Positions 1-8,026 of a stretch of DNA of 64,000 bases are shown piece after piece. Position 1 is the stretch's first letter. Every line of letters starts with the position of its first letter. The notes beneath the pieces were generated by a model, which worked only from the letters and a program-made list of their open reading frames with translations, was not told where the DNA came from and made no database searches. Origin of the DNA: an uncultured Collinsella sp. (lineage in GTDB: Bacteria; Actinomycetota; Coriobacteriia; Coriobacteriales; Coriobacteriaceae); assembly GCA_900552385.1 (NCBI GenBank), contig URZI01000002.1, positions 62,001 to 126,000 on the forward strand, read 5' to 3'. The translations under genes were made by a program, and so were the position numbers.

Positions 1-953
1 CTGTGTCTCGCGTGGTCAACGGTATGCCCAACGTGACGGAAAAGACGCGCAAGCGTGTGCTGGCCGCCATGGAAGAGCTGGGCTTTCGTCCCAATTTTGC
101 TGGAGCGGCGTTGCGCGGCGGGTCGTATCGTTCTATTGGCCTGTGCATATACAACATCACACGTGTCGGTAACCTGGCGACGCTCAAGGGTATCATGCAA
201 GCGGCGCGCGAGCACGATTTTGCCGTCACTATGATCGAGATGGGCGGCGACAAGCCCTATGCACTTGCCGATGCCTCGCGCCGCATGGTCGAGCGACCCG
301 TCGACGGCATGATTCTCAACATGAACCGCATGGCTCCCGATTTTGAGGAGTTTGTTCCCCAGCCGGGAGTGCGAACGGTCATCCTGTCCATGTATGCGCA
401 TCCACGCTGCACGACGATCGACTCCGACCAGTATGGTTCGTGCGAGCTGTTGACCAATTATCTGCTGGAACATGGTCACTCGAATATGCGGTTTGTGGCG
501 GGTCCGGAAAACTCGATTTCCTCGCGTTTTCGTGAGGCCGGTTGGCGCGATACGCTGGGTCGTGCTCATGTCGATGCCGCTCCGATGCTGCGTGGCGATT
601 GGAGTGCGGACAGTGGGTACGCCATGGGCGAGCGGATTGCGGCCGAGGTGCTTGCCGGCGGGTCGCAGGCGCCGACTGCCGTGCTTGCGGCAAATGACCA
701 GATGGCGCTGGGCGTTATCGCCGCGCTCGAGAACGCGGGCCTGTCCGTGCCCGACGACGTGAGCGTGGTTGGTATCGACGACGCACTCGAGGGACTTGTT
801 CCTCACAATCGACTGACGACGCTGCGATTTGATTTGCGCGGTGTCGGTAAGCTTGCGTTTGAGGCGGCGATTGGAGAGAGCTCGTCTATCGAGGCGATTC
901 ATGTGCCGAGTACGCTGGTCGAACGCTCGACTGTTAGGGACATACGGGGTTAG
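1..953 (+). CDS. LacI-family transcriptional regulator, 5' end outside window
   Basis: Sugar-responsive DNA-binding repressor. The visible part begins inside the recognition helix (SRVVNG, then the hinge-helix region ending GFRPNFAGAALRGG), so the N-terminus and start codon lie upstream of the window; the GTG at position 3 is not the real start. The rest is the periplasmic-binding-protein-like sensor core, with the family signature DDVSVVGIDD near the C-terminus. It is clearly paralogous to the LacI proteins at 4861 and 14472 (shared GDWSA/GDWTAQSG and ANDQMA-type stretches), which suggests local duplication. It lies convergent to lacG, so lactose control is possible but its operator is not in view. 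Confidence 0.93.
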   Translation, partial: VSRVVNGMPNVTEKTRKRVLAAMEELGFRPNFAGAALRGGSYRSIGLCIYNITRVGNLATLKGIMQAAREHDFAVTMIEMGGDKPYALADASRRMVERPVDGMILNMNRMAPDFEEFVPQPGVRTVILSMYAHPRCTTIDSDQYGSCELLTNYLLEHGHSNMRFVAGPENSISSRFREAGWRDTLGRAHVDAAPMLRGDWSADSGYAMGERIAAEVLAGGSQAPTAVLAANDQMALGVIAALENAGLSVPDDVSVVGIDDALEGLVPHNRLTTLRFDLRGVGKLAFEAAIGESSSIEAIHVPSTLVERSTVRDIRG

Positions 954-961
954 GTCCTACT

Positions 962-1111
962 CCGTTTGTCTCGATTTGTAACAGGTAGACGGTCAAAAGC
1001 GGGCTACGTGTTACAGATTTAGATTCTTCGGAAAGAGCAATCCTGTTCGTCTCAATCTGTAACAGCTAGGACCAAAAAACTCGGCTAGATGTTACAGATC
1101 GAGACAAACGG
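962..1111. repeat. Intergenic inverted repeat with nested copies
   Basis: Positions 962-983 and 1090-1111 form a 22-bp inverted repeat with one mismatch (core TCTCGATTTGTAACA). Two further partial copies, near 1003-1021 and 1049-1067, are also inverted to each other, so the block can fold as a double hairpin. It fills most of the gap between the convergent LacI gene and lacG. Function unknown; probably an interspersed palindromic element. Confidence 0.6.
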
Positions 1112-1116
1112 CTCCC

Positions 1117-1175
1117 GACCAGCCCAAAAAACAAAAAGACCGGGGGCGGCGCGCCGTGTGACGTGCCGCCCCCGG
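1117..1175 (-). terminator. Rho-independent terminator of lacG
   Basis: GC-rich stem 1140-1150 paired with 1165-1175 (CCGGGGGCGGC / GCCGCCCCCGG). On the minus strand it is followed by a T-rich tract, seen as the A-rich 1117-1138 on the plus strand. It sits just past the lacG stop codon. Confidence 0.8.
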
Positions 1176-1221
1176 CTGAGAAATGGGGACAGGTTGTGTG
1201 AGCGGGCAACCCCGCCAGCCA

Positions 1222-2661
1222 CTAGTCCAGACGACGGGTCTGCGCCACGTGCTTGTACCAGTAGGCGCTTGCCTTGGGCGTGCGCTTCTGGGTTTCAAAG
1301 TCAACGTAAAAGAAGCCGTAACGCTTGTTGTAGCCATTGGTCCAGGAGAACTGATCCTGCAGGCTCCACAGGAAGTAGCCGCCCACGTTGACGCCCACCT
1401 CCATGGCCTTGAGCAGCCAACGCAGGTGCTGCTCGATGTAGTCGATGCGCGGCTGGTCGTCCACAAAACCGTCCTTGTAGGGGTCCTTGTAGCCCATGCC
1501 GTTCTCGGTGATGAAAATCTGCTTGTAGTTGGGGTAGCGCTGCTTAATGTAGACGAGCAGATCGAACAGGCCCTCGGGATAGATGATCCAGTCCCAGTCG
1601 GTGGTGGGGATGCCAGGCTTGTTCACATGCTCGCCAATACCCTTAACGCGCCAGCGGCCAGTGCCCTTCTCGCCCGTACCGTTGTGGTGCAGGTCGTTCT
1701 CGCCGTCGTAAGCCTTCAAGAAGCGGCACTGGTAGTTGTTAACGCCCAGGTAGTCGTTGTAGAGCGCGGCCTCGCGCATGATTTCCAGATCCTCGTCTAG
1801 GATCTCGATGGTGCCGCCCGAGACGGCAGCCAGGCGGTTGGCGCACTCGAGGGTGTCGGGCGCATAGTCGCCGCGGAAGGTGGCGTCGAGCAAGAACTGG
1901 TTTTGCAGCACGTGCTCGTTGTTGGCTGCTTTGATGTCGGCGGGGTCGTTCTCGTTGAGCGGGTACTTAAACTCCAGCGACTGGATGACGCCGATTTTGC
2001 CCTTAAAGCCGCCGTTGTGGAAGGCCAGCACGGCCTTGGCGTGGGCGAGCATCATGTTGTGCTCGCACTGGAAGGCCTCGGCCAGATGCGCCTTGACGCC
2101 ACCGGGGAAGGTGCCCTCGATGTAGGTGTTGGAGGCGTCGGCCCAGATCTCGTTAAAGGTGAACCAGTAGGTCACCTGGTCGGCGTACTCCTTAAAGCAG
2201 AAGGTGGCAAAGTCCACAAAGGCGTCGATGGTCTCGCGGTTGAGGAAGTCGCCCTTCTCAAAGAGGGGAAGCGGCGTGTCAAAGTGATGCAGCGTGACGA
2301 ACGGCTCAACGTGGTGCTTGTGGCACTCGGCGAAGAGATCGTGGTAGAACTGGACGCCCTCGGGGTTGATTTCGCCGGTGCCGTTGGGGAAGATGCGGCT
2401 CCAGGCGATGGAGAGGCGAATGCCGTTGATGCCGAACTCCTCGCACAGCTCCAGGTCGACGGGGTACTGGTTGTAGAAGTCCGAAGCGGGATCGGGGGAG
2501 AAGCGCCCCTGGGCCTCCAGAAAGTCGTCCCAGGCAACCTTGCCCTTACCGTGAGTGCGGGTCTCGCCCTCTACCTGGTAGGCAGCGGTGGCGCCGCCAA
2601 AGACAAAGTCCTCGGGAAACTGCGCGGGCGGGTTGGTGACGCTAGCAGGATTAACGGACAT
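1222..2661 (-). CDS. lacG: 6-phospho-beta-galactosidase, GH1
   Basis: Cytoplasmic GH1 enzyme that splits lactose-6-phosphate, delivered by the lactose PTS, into glucose and galactose-6-phosphate. At 479 residues it matches the usual family length. The acid/base is Glu171 in TFNEIW and the nucleophile is Glu386 in ITENG; the segment FSWTNGYNKRYG is typical of the phosphate-binding end of 6-phospho-glycosidases. From DFVFGGATAAYQ through RYGFFYVDF it follows remembered Gram-positive LacG sequences closely, which favours LacG over a phospho-beta-glucosidase. It lies 66 bp downstream of lacE on the same strand and is presumably cotranscribed with it. Substrate assignment is strengthened by the adjacent lacE, lacF, lacA, lacB and lacC. 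Confidence 0.93.
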   Translation of the reverse strand: MSVNPASVTNPPAQFPEDFVFGGATAAYQVEGETRTHGKGKVAWDDFLEAQGRFSPDPASDFYNQYPVDLELCEEFGINGIRLSIAWSRIFPNGTGEINPEGVQFYHDLFAECHKHHVEPFVTLHHFDTPLPLFEKGDFLNRETIDAFVDFATFCFKEYADQVTYWFTFNEIWADASNTYIEGTFPGGVKAHLAEAFQCEHNMMLAHAKAVLAFHNGGFKGKIGVIQSLEFKYPLNENDPADIKAANNEHVLQNQFLLDATFRGDYAPDTLECANRLAAVSGGTIEILDEDLEIMREAALYNDYLGVNNYQCRFLKAYDGENDLHHNGTGEKGTGRWRVKGIGEHVNKPGIPTTDWDWIIYPEGLFDLLVYIKQRYPNYKQIFITENGMGYKDPYKDGFVDDQPRIDYIEQHLRWLLKAMEVGVNVGGYFLWSLQDQFSWTNGYNKRYGFFYVDFETQKRTPKASAYWYKHVAQTRRLD

Positions 2662-2727
2662 GATGATCCAATCGTCTAAATCGAAGGGCCAGCCGGTCTT
2701 GGATGGTCGGCTGGCCCTGGGCGTTAC

Positions 2728-4503
2728 TTACTTCGAAAGTTGCTCACTCACGAAGGCGAGAGACTTGTCGCCGTTCTGGGAGAGCTCGATGTACTGCTTG
2801 CCACGGCAGGCGACGCACTTGTTGCCCACGCGCTCACAGTCCTTCTGCAGGTCGGCCAGGTAGCTTGCGGCCTGCGGGGCCAGGACGACCAGGTCAAAGT
2901 CGGGGAGCATGTCCACGTGGTTGCCATAGGCCTCGGCAGCGGTCTCGAGGTTAATGCCGCGCTCCTTGGCGGCCTTGGCCAGCGCGTTGGCGAGCAGGCC
3001 CGAGGTTCCGCCGCCCTGGCAGAGCACGAGCACGCGCTTGCCGTTGAGGTCGCTGGCGGTCGTTGTCTCGGCAGCGGGTGCTGCGGAAGCGGCGGGGGAG
3101 TCGGCCTTCACGGCCTCGGCAGCAGCGCCGGCGGCAACGCTCTTGGCGTCAGCCTTGCCCTGGAAGGCATCGTTGAGCTTGGCGGCTTTCTCGGCGTTCT
3201 TGGCGGCGAGCTCCTCCTGGGAGATCTCGGCCTCCTCGGCGCACTTCTGGGCGTCATAGGCACGGAAGAACGGATAGTACAGGGCAAAGTCGACGACCAG
3301 GATGATGGCGAGCATCACAAAGGCGAGCGGCTGGAAGCCCAGGCCCATGATGGTGCCGATGGGGCCGGGGACGGTCCAAGGCAGGGTGTACATAAAGCCG
3401 TTCATGCCCAAGAAGTCGATAAAGATCTTGAGGATCCAGATGTTGGCGATCGGGGCTAAGACAAACGGGACAAAGAAGACGGGGTTGAGCACGATGGGTG
3501 CGGCGAACAGCAGCGGCTCGTTGACGGCAAAGCAGACGGGGACGATGGCGGCCTTACCGACGGCGCGCATCTCCTGAGACTTGGCCAGGAAGCAGAACAT
3601 AAAGACCAGGACGAGCGTGGCGCCGGTGCCGCCCATGCAGACGACGAAGTACTGGGCACCCTGGGTCAGGACAGCGGAAGCGTGCTGGCCGGCCTGGAAC
3701 GCAGCCAGGTTGTCGGTCATGTTGGCAACGAGAGCGGCGGCGATGGCGGGCTCGACGATCGAGGGGCCGTGGACGCCCACGAACCAGAAGAGGCTCATGG
3801 CGCCGTAGATCACAGCGAGGCCGATGTAGCCATCGGCAGCGGTGAACAGGGGCTGGAACACCTGGATGACACCCTGGGCAAAGCAGAAGCCAAAAGCAGC
3901 GCGGAAGACGATGTCAAAAACCCAAAAGACGGTGATGCAGACGGAGAAGGGGATGATGTCCTTAAAGGTCTGCGAGATGTTGGGCGGAACCTGCTCGGGC
4001 ATCTTGACGGTGATGTTGCGCTTAATGAAGAACTTGTAGATGATGCCGGTCACAAACGCAGCGATGAAAGCGGTCAGCAGGCCCTTGGAACCAAGGTAGG
4101 TGGTGTTGAAACCGCTGGCAGCGTCCGTGGCGATGGTGTCGCTCGAAAGGAGCAAGAAGCCGATGATGGCCGCGCACATGCACGAGATGAAGTTGATCTG
4201 GTTGTTCTTGGGCAGATCGCGGTTCTGAGCGTCGGCGAAGTGCTTGGCCGTGGTGGCGGCGCAGGCGATGGCCAGGATGCCCATGGAGTAGTTGTAGCAC
4301 TTCCACAGGGCGTTGTTGATGTCATCGGGCCAGTAGAAACCCCAGATGTTGGGGACCGAGGCTACCAGGCAGAAGATGGACGAGAAGATGATGATGGGGA
4401 TGACGGAGATAAAGCCGTCGCGGATCGCCTTGAGGTACTTGTTGCGGGCGATCGCGTTGAAAAAGGGCTGGCCCTTTTCGATGATGGCGATGAGTTGCTC
4501 CAT
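2728..4503 (-). CDS. lacE: Lactose-specific PTS transporter EIICB
   Basis: Membrane permease that imports and phosphorylates lactose. Residues 1 to about 420 are the EIIC channel of the lactose/cellobiose family (RNKYLKAIRDGFI near the N-terminus, FWFVGVHGPSIVEPA around 239-253, GGTGATL around 291). An Ala/Glu-rich linker (about 420-488) leads to the EIIB domain, whose phospho-cysteine is Cys495 in VLVLCQGGGTSG. The IIA domain is the separate lacF at 6080. The start ATG at 4503 is followed directly by recognisable LacE sequence. The upstream gap to the divergent LacI gene carries two 17-bp candidate operators and a third weaker copy. Confidence 0.94.
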   Translation of the reverse strand: MEQLIAIIEKGQPFFNAIARNKYLKAIRDGFISVIPIIIFSSIFCLVASVPNIWGFYWPDDINNALWKCYNYSMGILAIACAATTAKHFADAQNRDLPKNNQINFISCMCAAIIGFLLLSSDTIATDAASGFNTTYLGSKGLLTAFIAAFVTGIIYKFFIKRNITVKMPEQVPPNISQTFKDIIPFSVCITVFWVFDIVFRAAFGFCFAQGVIQVFQPLFTAADGYIGLAVIYGAMSLFWFVGVHGPSIVEPAIAAALVANMTDNLAAFQAGQHASAVLTQGAQYFVVCMGGTGATLVLVFMFCFLAKSQEMRAVGKAAIVPVCFAVNEPLLFAAPIVLNPVFFVPFVLAPIANIWILKIFIDFLGMNGFMYTLPWTVPGPIGTIMGLGFQPLAFVMLAIILVVDFALYYPFFRAYDAQKCAEEAEISQEELAAKNAEKAAKLNDAFQGKADAKSVAAGAAAEAVKADSPAASAAPAAETTTASDLNGKRVLVLCQGGGTSGLLANALAKAAKERGINLETAAEAYGNHVDMLPDFDLVVLAPQAASYLADLQKDCERVGNKCVACRGKQYIELSQNGDKSLAFVSEQLSK

Positions 4504-4563
4504 GCAATGCTCCTAAGAGTCGGTGGGTTAGCAACGATGGTAGCTTTTGGCGTCCGGTTGCCA

Positions 4564-4580
4564 AAATGTTGACGTTGCCA
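4564..4580 (+). promoter_or_regulatory. Candidate LacI-family operator, copy 1
   Basis: AAATGTTGACGTTGCCA, 61 bp upstream of lacE. The inverse copy at 4687-4703 matches 16 of 17 bases, suggesting a repressor site shared by lacE and the divergent LacI gene. Confidence 0.6.
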
Positions 4581-4686
4581 TTTTGCGACACAAAAAAAGA
4601 CGCGAACCGGTGGTTCCTGTGCCTGCGAACCGTCGATTCCTTACGCGTAAACGTTTGAGCCGCCCGGTGGCTCTGTGTTTGCACAA

Positions 4687-4703
4687 TGGCAACGTTAACA
4701 TTT
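4687..4703 (-). promoter_or_regulatory. Candidate LacI-family operator, copy 2
   Basis: Reads AAATGTTAACGTTGCCA on the minus strand, with the central AACGTT typical of LacI-family sites. A weaker third copy (13 of 17) is at 4832-4848, just before the LacI start at 4861, as expected for autoregulation. Spacing between copies 1 and 2 is about 120 bp, compatible with looping. Confidence 0.6.
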
Positions 4704-4738
4704 GGTAGACAAAAGCCGTTCGGGGAAGCAAAAATGTC

Positions 4739-4749
4739 GGTGAACGGTA
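4739..4749 (+). promoter_or_regulatory. Recurrent motif GGTGAACGGTA
   Basis: One of five copies of (C/G)GTGAACGGTA found upstream of carbohydrate and pfl genes in this window (others near 5926, 7845, 14307, 32988). The core CCGT-GA-ACGG is a short palindrome in the best copies. Regulator unknown. Confidence 0.45.
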
Positions 4750-4860
4750 GGTTTTGGGTGGTGAGCGTATGGTGGGGGAGGCGTTGGATATACTTGAAGA
4801 CGTTTCATTTGACTGCGCAAGGTGCCACCAATGGCATCGTTGACATAGAAAGATCGACCT

Positions 4861-5865
4861 ATGGCCGCTGTTAAAAAATCGGTATCCGTCAAAGACGTAG
4901 CGCGCCTCGCGGGCGTCTCGGAGCAGACAGTCTCGCGTACGGTGCACGATTCGCCCAGCGTGCGCCCCGAGACCAAGGAACGCGTGCGTGCCGCCATGCG
5001 CGAGCTGGGGTATCGCCCCAATTTTGCCGGTCGATCGTTGCGCCGTGGCAAGTTTAAGACCGTCGGCGTCGCCATGTTCAACATTACCGGCACCGGCAAT
5101 CTCGACCGTATGGAGGGCTTTGCCGCAGCGGCCGACAAACATGGCTATGCCATCACCCTCACTAAAGTAGACGGGCATCCGTATACCCTCGAGAGCGCAT
5201 CGTCGCGCATGAGCGCACTGCCGGTGGATGGCATGGTTGTGATTATGAACCGCATGCCGGCGGACTTTGGAACCTTCGAGCCGCTGCCCGGCATGCAGAC
5301 GGTGCTCGTTACGATGTTGGAGCACCCGCTCTGTTCAACGGTCGATAACGACCAGTTCGATTGTTCGCGCCAGGTGGTCGAGTATTTGCTGGGGCAGGGA
5401 CACAAGACTGTGCACTTTATCTCGTGTCCCGAGCGCTCGCTTTCGGGCATGCGGCGCGAGGAAGGCTGGCGTGAGACATTGCGTGCGCATGGCATTGAGC
5501 CCCCGCAGCTCGTGCGTGGCGACTGGACGGCGCAGAGTGGATATGCTGCCGGCCAGGCGCTTGCGGATGATCCGACCTGCACGGCCATTTATGCCTCCAA
5601 CGATGCCATGGCATATGGCTGCATCCGTGGGCTCGAGTCGCGCGGGAAGTGCGTGCCCCAGGACGTGAGCGTGGTGGGTGTTGATGACAGCCTGGGCGAT
5701 ATCGTGCCCGATTGTCGCTTGACCACGGTGCGCTTTGACAACAAGCGCGTCGGCATGTGGGCGGTTGACAAGATTGCCGGCGCCGAGGGCGTTGAACCCG
5801 GTGTGGAGCACATGCTGTTTCCGGGCGTGCTCGTCGAGGGCGATACGGTGCGCGATGTACGCTAG
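4861..5865 (+). CDS. LacI-family regulator beside the lactose PTS
   Basis: A 334-residue repressor. The N-terminal HTH VSVKDVARLAGVSEQTVSR (about 7-25) is followed by the hinge GYRPNFAGRSLRRG and a sugar-sensing core ending in DVSVVGVDDSLGD. It is divergent from lacE and convergent with nothing; lacF follows on the same strand. Candidate operators at 4564, 4687 and 4832 lie in the shared intergenic region, so lacEG control plus autoregulation is the natural reading. The Shine-Dalgarno before ATG 4861 is weak (AGAAAGA), but no better start precedes the HTH. It is paralogous to the LacI genes at 1 and 14472. Effector unknown. Confidence 0.92.
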   Translation: MAAVKKSVSVKDVARLAGVSEQTVSRTVHDSPSVRPETKERVRAAMRELGYRPNFAGRSLRRGKFKTVGVAMFNITGTGNLDRMEGFAAAADKHGYAITLTKVDGHPYTLESASSRMSALPVDGMVVIMNRMPADFGTFEPLPGMQTVLVTMLEHPLCSTVDNDQFDCSRQVVEYLLGQGHKTVHFISCPERSLSGMRREEGWRETLRAHGIEPPQLVRGDWTAQSGYAAGQALADDPTCTAIYASNDAMAYGCIRGLESRGKCVPQDVSVVGVDDSLGDIVPDCRLTTVRFDNKRVGMWAVDKIAGAEGVEPGVEHMLFPGVLVEGDTVRDVR

Positions 5866-5896
5866 GGCGCGGGTCTGTTTGGGTTTCCGCTAATTG

Positions 5897-5908
5897 TGTT
5901 CGATATTG
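5897..5908 (+). promoter_or_regulatory. Candidate DeoR/LacR operator upstream of lacF
   Basis: TGTTCGATATTG, an exact 12-nt match (opposite orientation) to 17804-17815 in the deoR/aldolase intergenic region. The surrounding A/T-rich sequence contains further GTTTAAA and TGTTTGAA stretches up to about 6005. Confidence 0.5.
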
Positions 5909-5925
5909 TTTAAATTGGTTTAAAA

Positions 5926-5937
5926 ACCGTTCACGGT
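5926..5937 (-). promoter_or_regulatory. Recurrent motif, palindromic form
   Basis: ACCGTTCACGGT: the most symmetric copy of the recurrent (C/G)GTGAACGGTA motif (arms ACCGT/ACGGT around TC), about 145 bp upstream of lacF. A degenerate neighbour, GTGACCGTTCAT, is at 5944-5955. Confidence 0.45.
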
Positions 5938-6079
5938 CGAAAAGTGACCGTTCATAGCTCGAAATTACGTTTTGCGCTGTTCTTTTTTGTTTGAATGTTA
6001 TTGTTTCTGTCATACACAACGCAGCGCGTATGCCCGGACGCGATGCTCTCCATTGGTTCATATGTGAAAGGAACGCAAC

Positions 6080-6418
6080 ATGGCAACCAAAGAAGAAATC
6101 TCGATGGTTGGATTCGAGATCGTCGCATACGCAGGTGACGCCCAGACCGATCTGCTTGCAGCGCTCGATGCTGCTCGCGAGGGTGACTTTGAGAAGGCCG
6201 AGCAGCTGCACAAGGATGCCAGCGATGCGCTCATCGGTGCCCACGACACGCAGACCAAGCTGCTTTCGCAGGAGGCCGGCGGTGGCGAGATGGAGATGAC
6301 CTTCATCATGGCTCACGCTCAGGATACCCTCATGACCACTATGATCCTGGAGAAGCAGACCCGCTTTACCATCGATGCCTATAAGCGCATCGCCCAGCTC
6401 GAGGCCAAGCTCGCCTAA
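6080..6418 (+). CDS. lacF: Lactose-specific PTS EIIA component
   Basis: Small soluble phosphocarrier (112 residues) that passes phosphate from HPr to the EIIB domain of LacE. The all-helical lactose/cellobiose IIA fold is recognisable from GFEIVAYAGDAQTDLL near the N-terminus. The likely phospho-histidine is His79 in IMAHAQDTLMTT, aligning with the active histidine of known LacF. A Shine-Dalgarno (GAAAGGAACG) precedes ATG 6080. Unusually it is about 1.6 kb from lacE and on the opposite strand, beyond the LacI gene, so IIA and IICB come from different transcripts. A terminator follows at 6450. Confidence 0.93.
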   Translation: MATKEEISMVGFEIVAYAGDAQTDLLAALDAAREGDFEKAEQLHKDASDALIGAHDTQTKLLSQEAGGGEMEMTFIMAHAQDTLMTTMILEKQTRFTIDAYKRIAQLEAKLA

Positions 6419-6449
6419 CGAGTCCGCACAACCTCGTCCCCTTCCAAAA

Positions 6450-6479
6450 GCTCTGCTGCTACCCGCAGCAGGGCTTTTT
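6450..6479 (+). terminator. Terminator after lacF
   Basis: Stem 6450-6459 with 6465-6474 (GCTCTGCTGC / GCAGCAGGGC) followed by TTTTT at 6475-6479. Confidence 0.8.
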
Positions 6480-6492
6480 CTGTTCTTCTCCA

Positions 6493-6559
6493 AGTTGCGG
6501 TGAAATAGGGACTGAATAGGGGCCGGCGGGCGCAAAACAATCCCTATTCCACCGCAACT
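6493..6559. repeat. Interspersed palindrome, AGTTGCGGTGRAATAG family
   Basis: Arms 6493-6511 and 6541-6559 are complementary at 18 of 19 positions. A second member with the same outer sequence is at 45386-45452. Directly after it, 6570-6598 holds a single copy of the CATTGGGG-CGTTCTTAAACGACTAG sequence that appears as a full palindrome at 24082-24139. Together they fill the 6420-6703 gap; no gene seen there. Confidence 0.65.
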
Positions 6560-6703
6560 CATCCGGAGATAGTCATTGGGGCGTTCTTAAACGACTAGGC
6601 ATTGGTGACAGTCTTGGTGCGCTCCGTTCGTCTTGCCGTTCGGTTTTTCGCTGGGTGGGTATACTTCCATCCGCAATACAGGCCGGAATGAGGAGGTATC
6701 CAA

Positions 6704-7717
6704 ATGCCGGACAACGGATCGATTCAAAAGAGAGACGCGAACGAGATGGCTCATGGGCGTCCTGTCCAGATAACCGAGCACACGACGGTAACAGAGCTGC
6801 AGCCCAGCCTGTCCGATGTCGTGTGCGCAAACAAAAAGCTGCAGATCGGTATCATCGTTGCCCTTGTGGTGCTGGCGTTGCTGTCGGGCTTTGTGGCCCG
6901 TCCGCATTTCGCCGATACCAAAACTTGGGACTCCACCATCGAGGTCATCGATCAAAAGAAAGGTAACGTACTGGCGCTCACGACCTCGTGCGTGGCGCTG
7001 TCTGCGGGCATCACTGCGCTGCCGGGCGATACGGGAACGCCGGTTGCCGAGCAGCTCGCACAGCTTTCGGGTAACTTGGGCATCGTGCTTGCCGTGCTAT
7101 ACCTCGAGAAATATCTGCTGACCATTTTATGGTCGGTCGGGCTGGGCATCCTGATTCCGTTTGCGTTTGTGCTCTTTGCGATCTCACTTGGCGTTCACGG
7201 GCGCTGGAGCACGAGCACCGTCCTGCGCCGTGTGGCGACTCGCGTGCTGGTGGTCGCCATGATCGGCATGGCGTTGGTGCCTGCAAGTGTATGGGTGTCG
7301 CAAAAGGTCGACGAAACGTATCGAGTGAGCATCGAAGCGGCTGAGCAAAAGGCGACTGACGCTGCGAGTGCGGAAGATAGTGATAACTCCAAGGCAAGCA
7401 AGAAAAAGGCCGAGTCCACAGAGTCCAAGAACGTGCTTGAGCAGCTTGCCGACGGCGCCTCGGGTCTTGTCACGTCGGTGACCAGCGGCGCCAAGCAGAT
7501 GACCGATGAGATTGTGCAGCAGGTGACCGATCTCATCGAAGGCGTCATCGTGATGATCGTGACCTCGTGCGTGATTCCATTGCTGGTGCTCGCGGCGTTT
7601 CTGTGGCTGGGGCATGTGCTGCTGGGGATTGATATTTCCGGCCCGGCGAACTATTTGACGGGCCGCTTTCTGAGTGCTCCGTCCAAGCACACCAAAAAGG
7701 GTAGGCAGGTCGAGTAG
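6704..7717 (+). CDS. Uncharacterised multi-pass membrane protein
   Basis: A 337-residue protein with no recognised domain. Predicted membrane segments lie at about 46-66, 124-163 (long enough for two passes), 179-197 and 285-310. Between the last two is a hydrophilic Ala/Ser/Lys-rich stretch (about 210-245), followed by an amphipathic region rich in Thr/Val. The short tail is basic (HTKKGRQVE). A strong Shine-Dalgarno (GAGGAGG) precedes ATG 6704. It sits alone between two terminators, lacF behind and lacA ahead, so it is probably its own unit rather than part of the lactose operon. No function is proposed; envelope location is inferred from the hydrophobic segments only. Confidence 0.8.
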   Translation: MPDNGSIQKRDANEMAHGRPVQITEHTTVTELQPSLSDVVCANKKLQIGIIVALVVLALLSGFVARPHFADTKTWDSTIEVIDQKKGNVLALTTSCVALSAGITALPGDTGTPVAEQLAQLSGNLGIVLAVLYLEKYLLTILWSVGLGILIPFAFVLFAISLGVHGRWSTSTVLRRVATRVLVVAMIGMALVPASVWVSQKVDETYRVSIEAAEQKATDAASAEDSDNSKASKKKAESTESKNVLEQLADGASGLVTSVTSGAKQMTDEIVQQVTDLIEGVIVMIVTSCVIPLLVLAAFLWLGHVLLGIDISGPANYLTGRFLSAPSKHTKKGRQVE

Positions 7718-7750
7718 CTAAAACAGCTGTATTTGCTGGGGCATACCGCA

Positions 7751-7787
7751 AAGGGACGGCCGAGACTCGTTCTCGGCCGTCCCTTTT
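7751..7787 (+). terminator. Strong terminator after the membrane protein gene
   Basis: Perfect 15-bp stem 7751-7765 / 7771-7785 (AAGGGACGGCCGAGA) with a 5-nt loop and a T-rich end. Confidence 0.85.
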
Positions 7788-7844
7788 GTTTGTTGAAGAC
7801 GTGCCAGGACGAAGCTTTCACGATCCCAAACGGTCAACAATCAT

Positions 7845-7856
7845 CCGTGAACGGTA
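7845..7856 (+). promoter_or_regulatory. Recurrent motif CCGTGAACGGTA upstream of lacA
   Basis: Third copy of the (C/G)GTGAACGGTA motif, about 170 bp before lacA. It continues as TTTGTTC, closely resembling the pfl copy at 32988, which continues as GTTGTTC. Confidence 0.45.
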
Positions 7857-7933
7857 TTTGTTCAAAAAAGAACAAAGATAAACAAATAGTTGTTGCAGTT
7901 ACTGTTCGAATGTGTTCAAATAAACATGAACAG
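7857..7933 (+). promoter_or_regulatory. Candidate DeoR-type operator cluster upstream of lacA
   Basis: TTTGTTC-AAAAAA-GAACAAA at 7857-7876 is a perfect 7-6-7 inverted repeat. CTGTTC at 7902-7907 is mirrored by GAACAG at 7928-7933, with TGTTCAAATAAACA inside. The TGTTC/GAACA half-sites resemble the motif shared by lacF and the deoR/aldolase region, suggesting the same DeoR repressor. The 7718-8026 gap is therefore mostly regulatory. Confidence 0.5.
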
Positions 7934-8026
7934 TGAAGAACCGCACATTCAGATGCCCGGACCTGAACGCGATTCAACACTTCCAAACAGAAACTACGCA
8001 CCTGCGTATCTCTCAAGGAGGATGTC

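Noticed and set aside
1903..2679. Long open frame opposite lacG
   Set aside because: Antisense shadow of a GC-rich gene; low-complexity Val/Gly/Leu-rich product and lacG is unmistakable.
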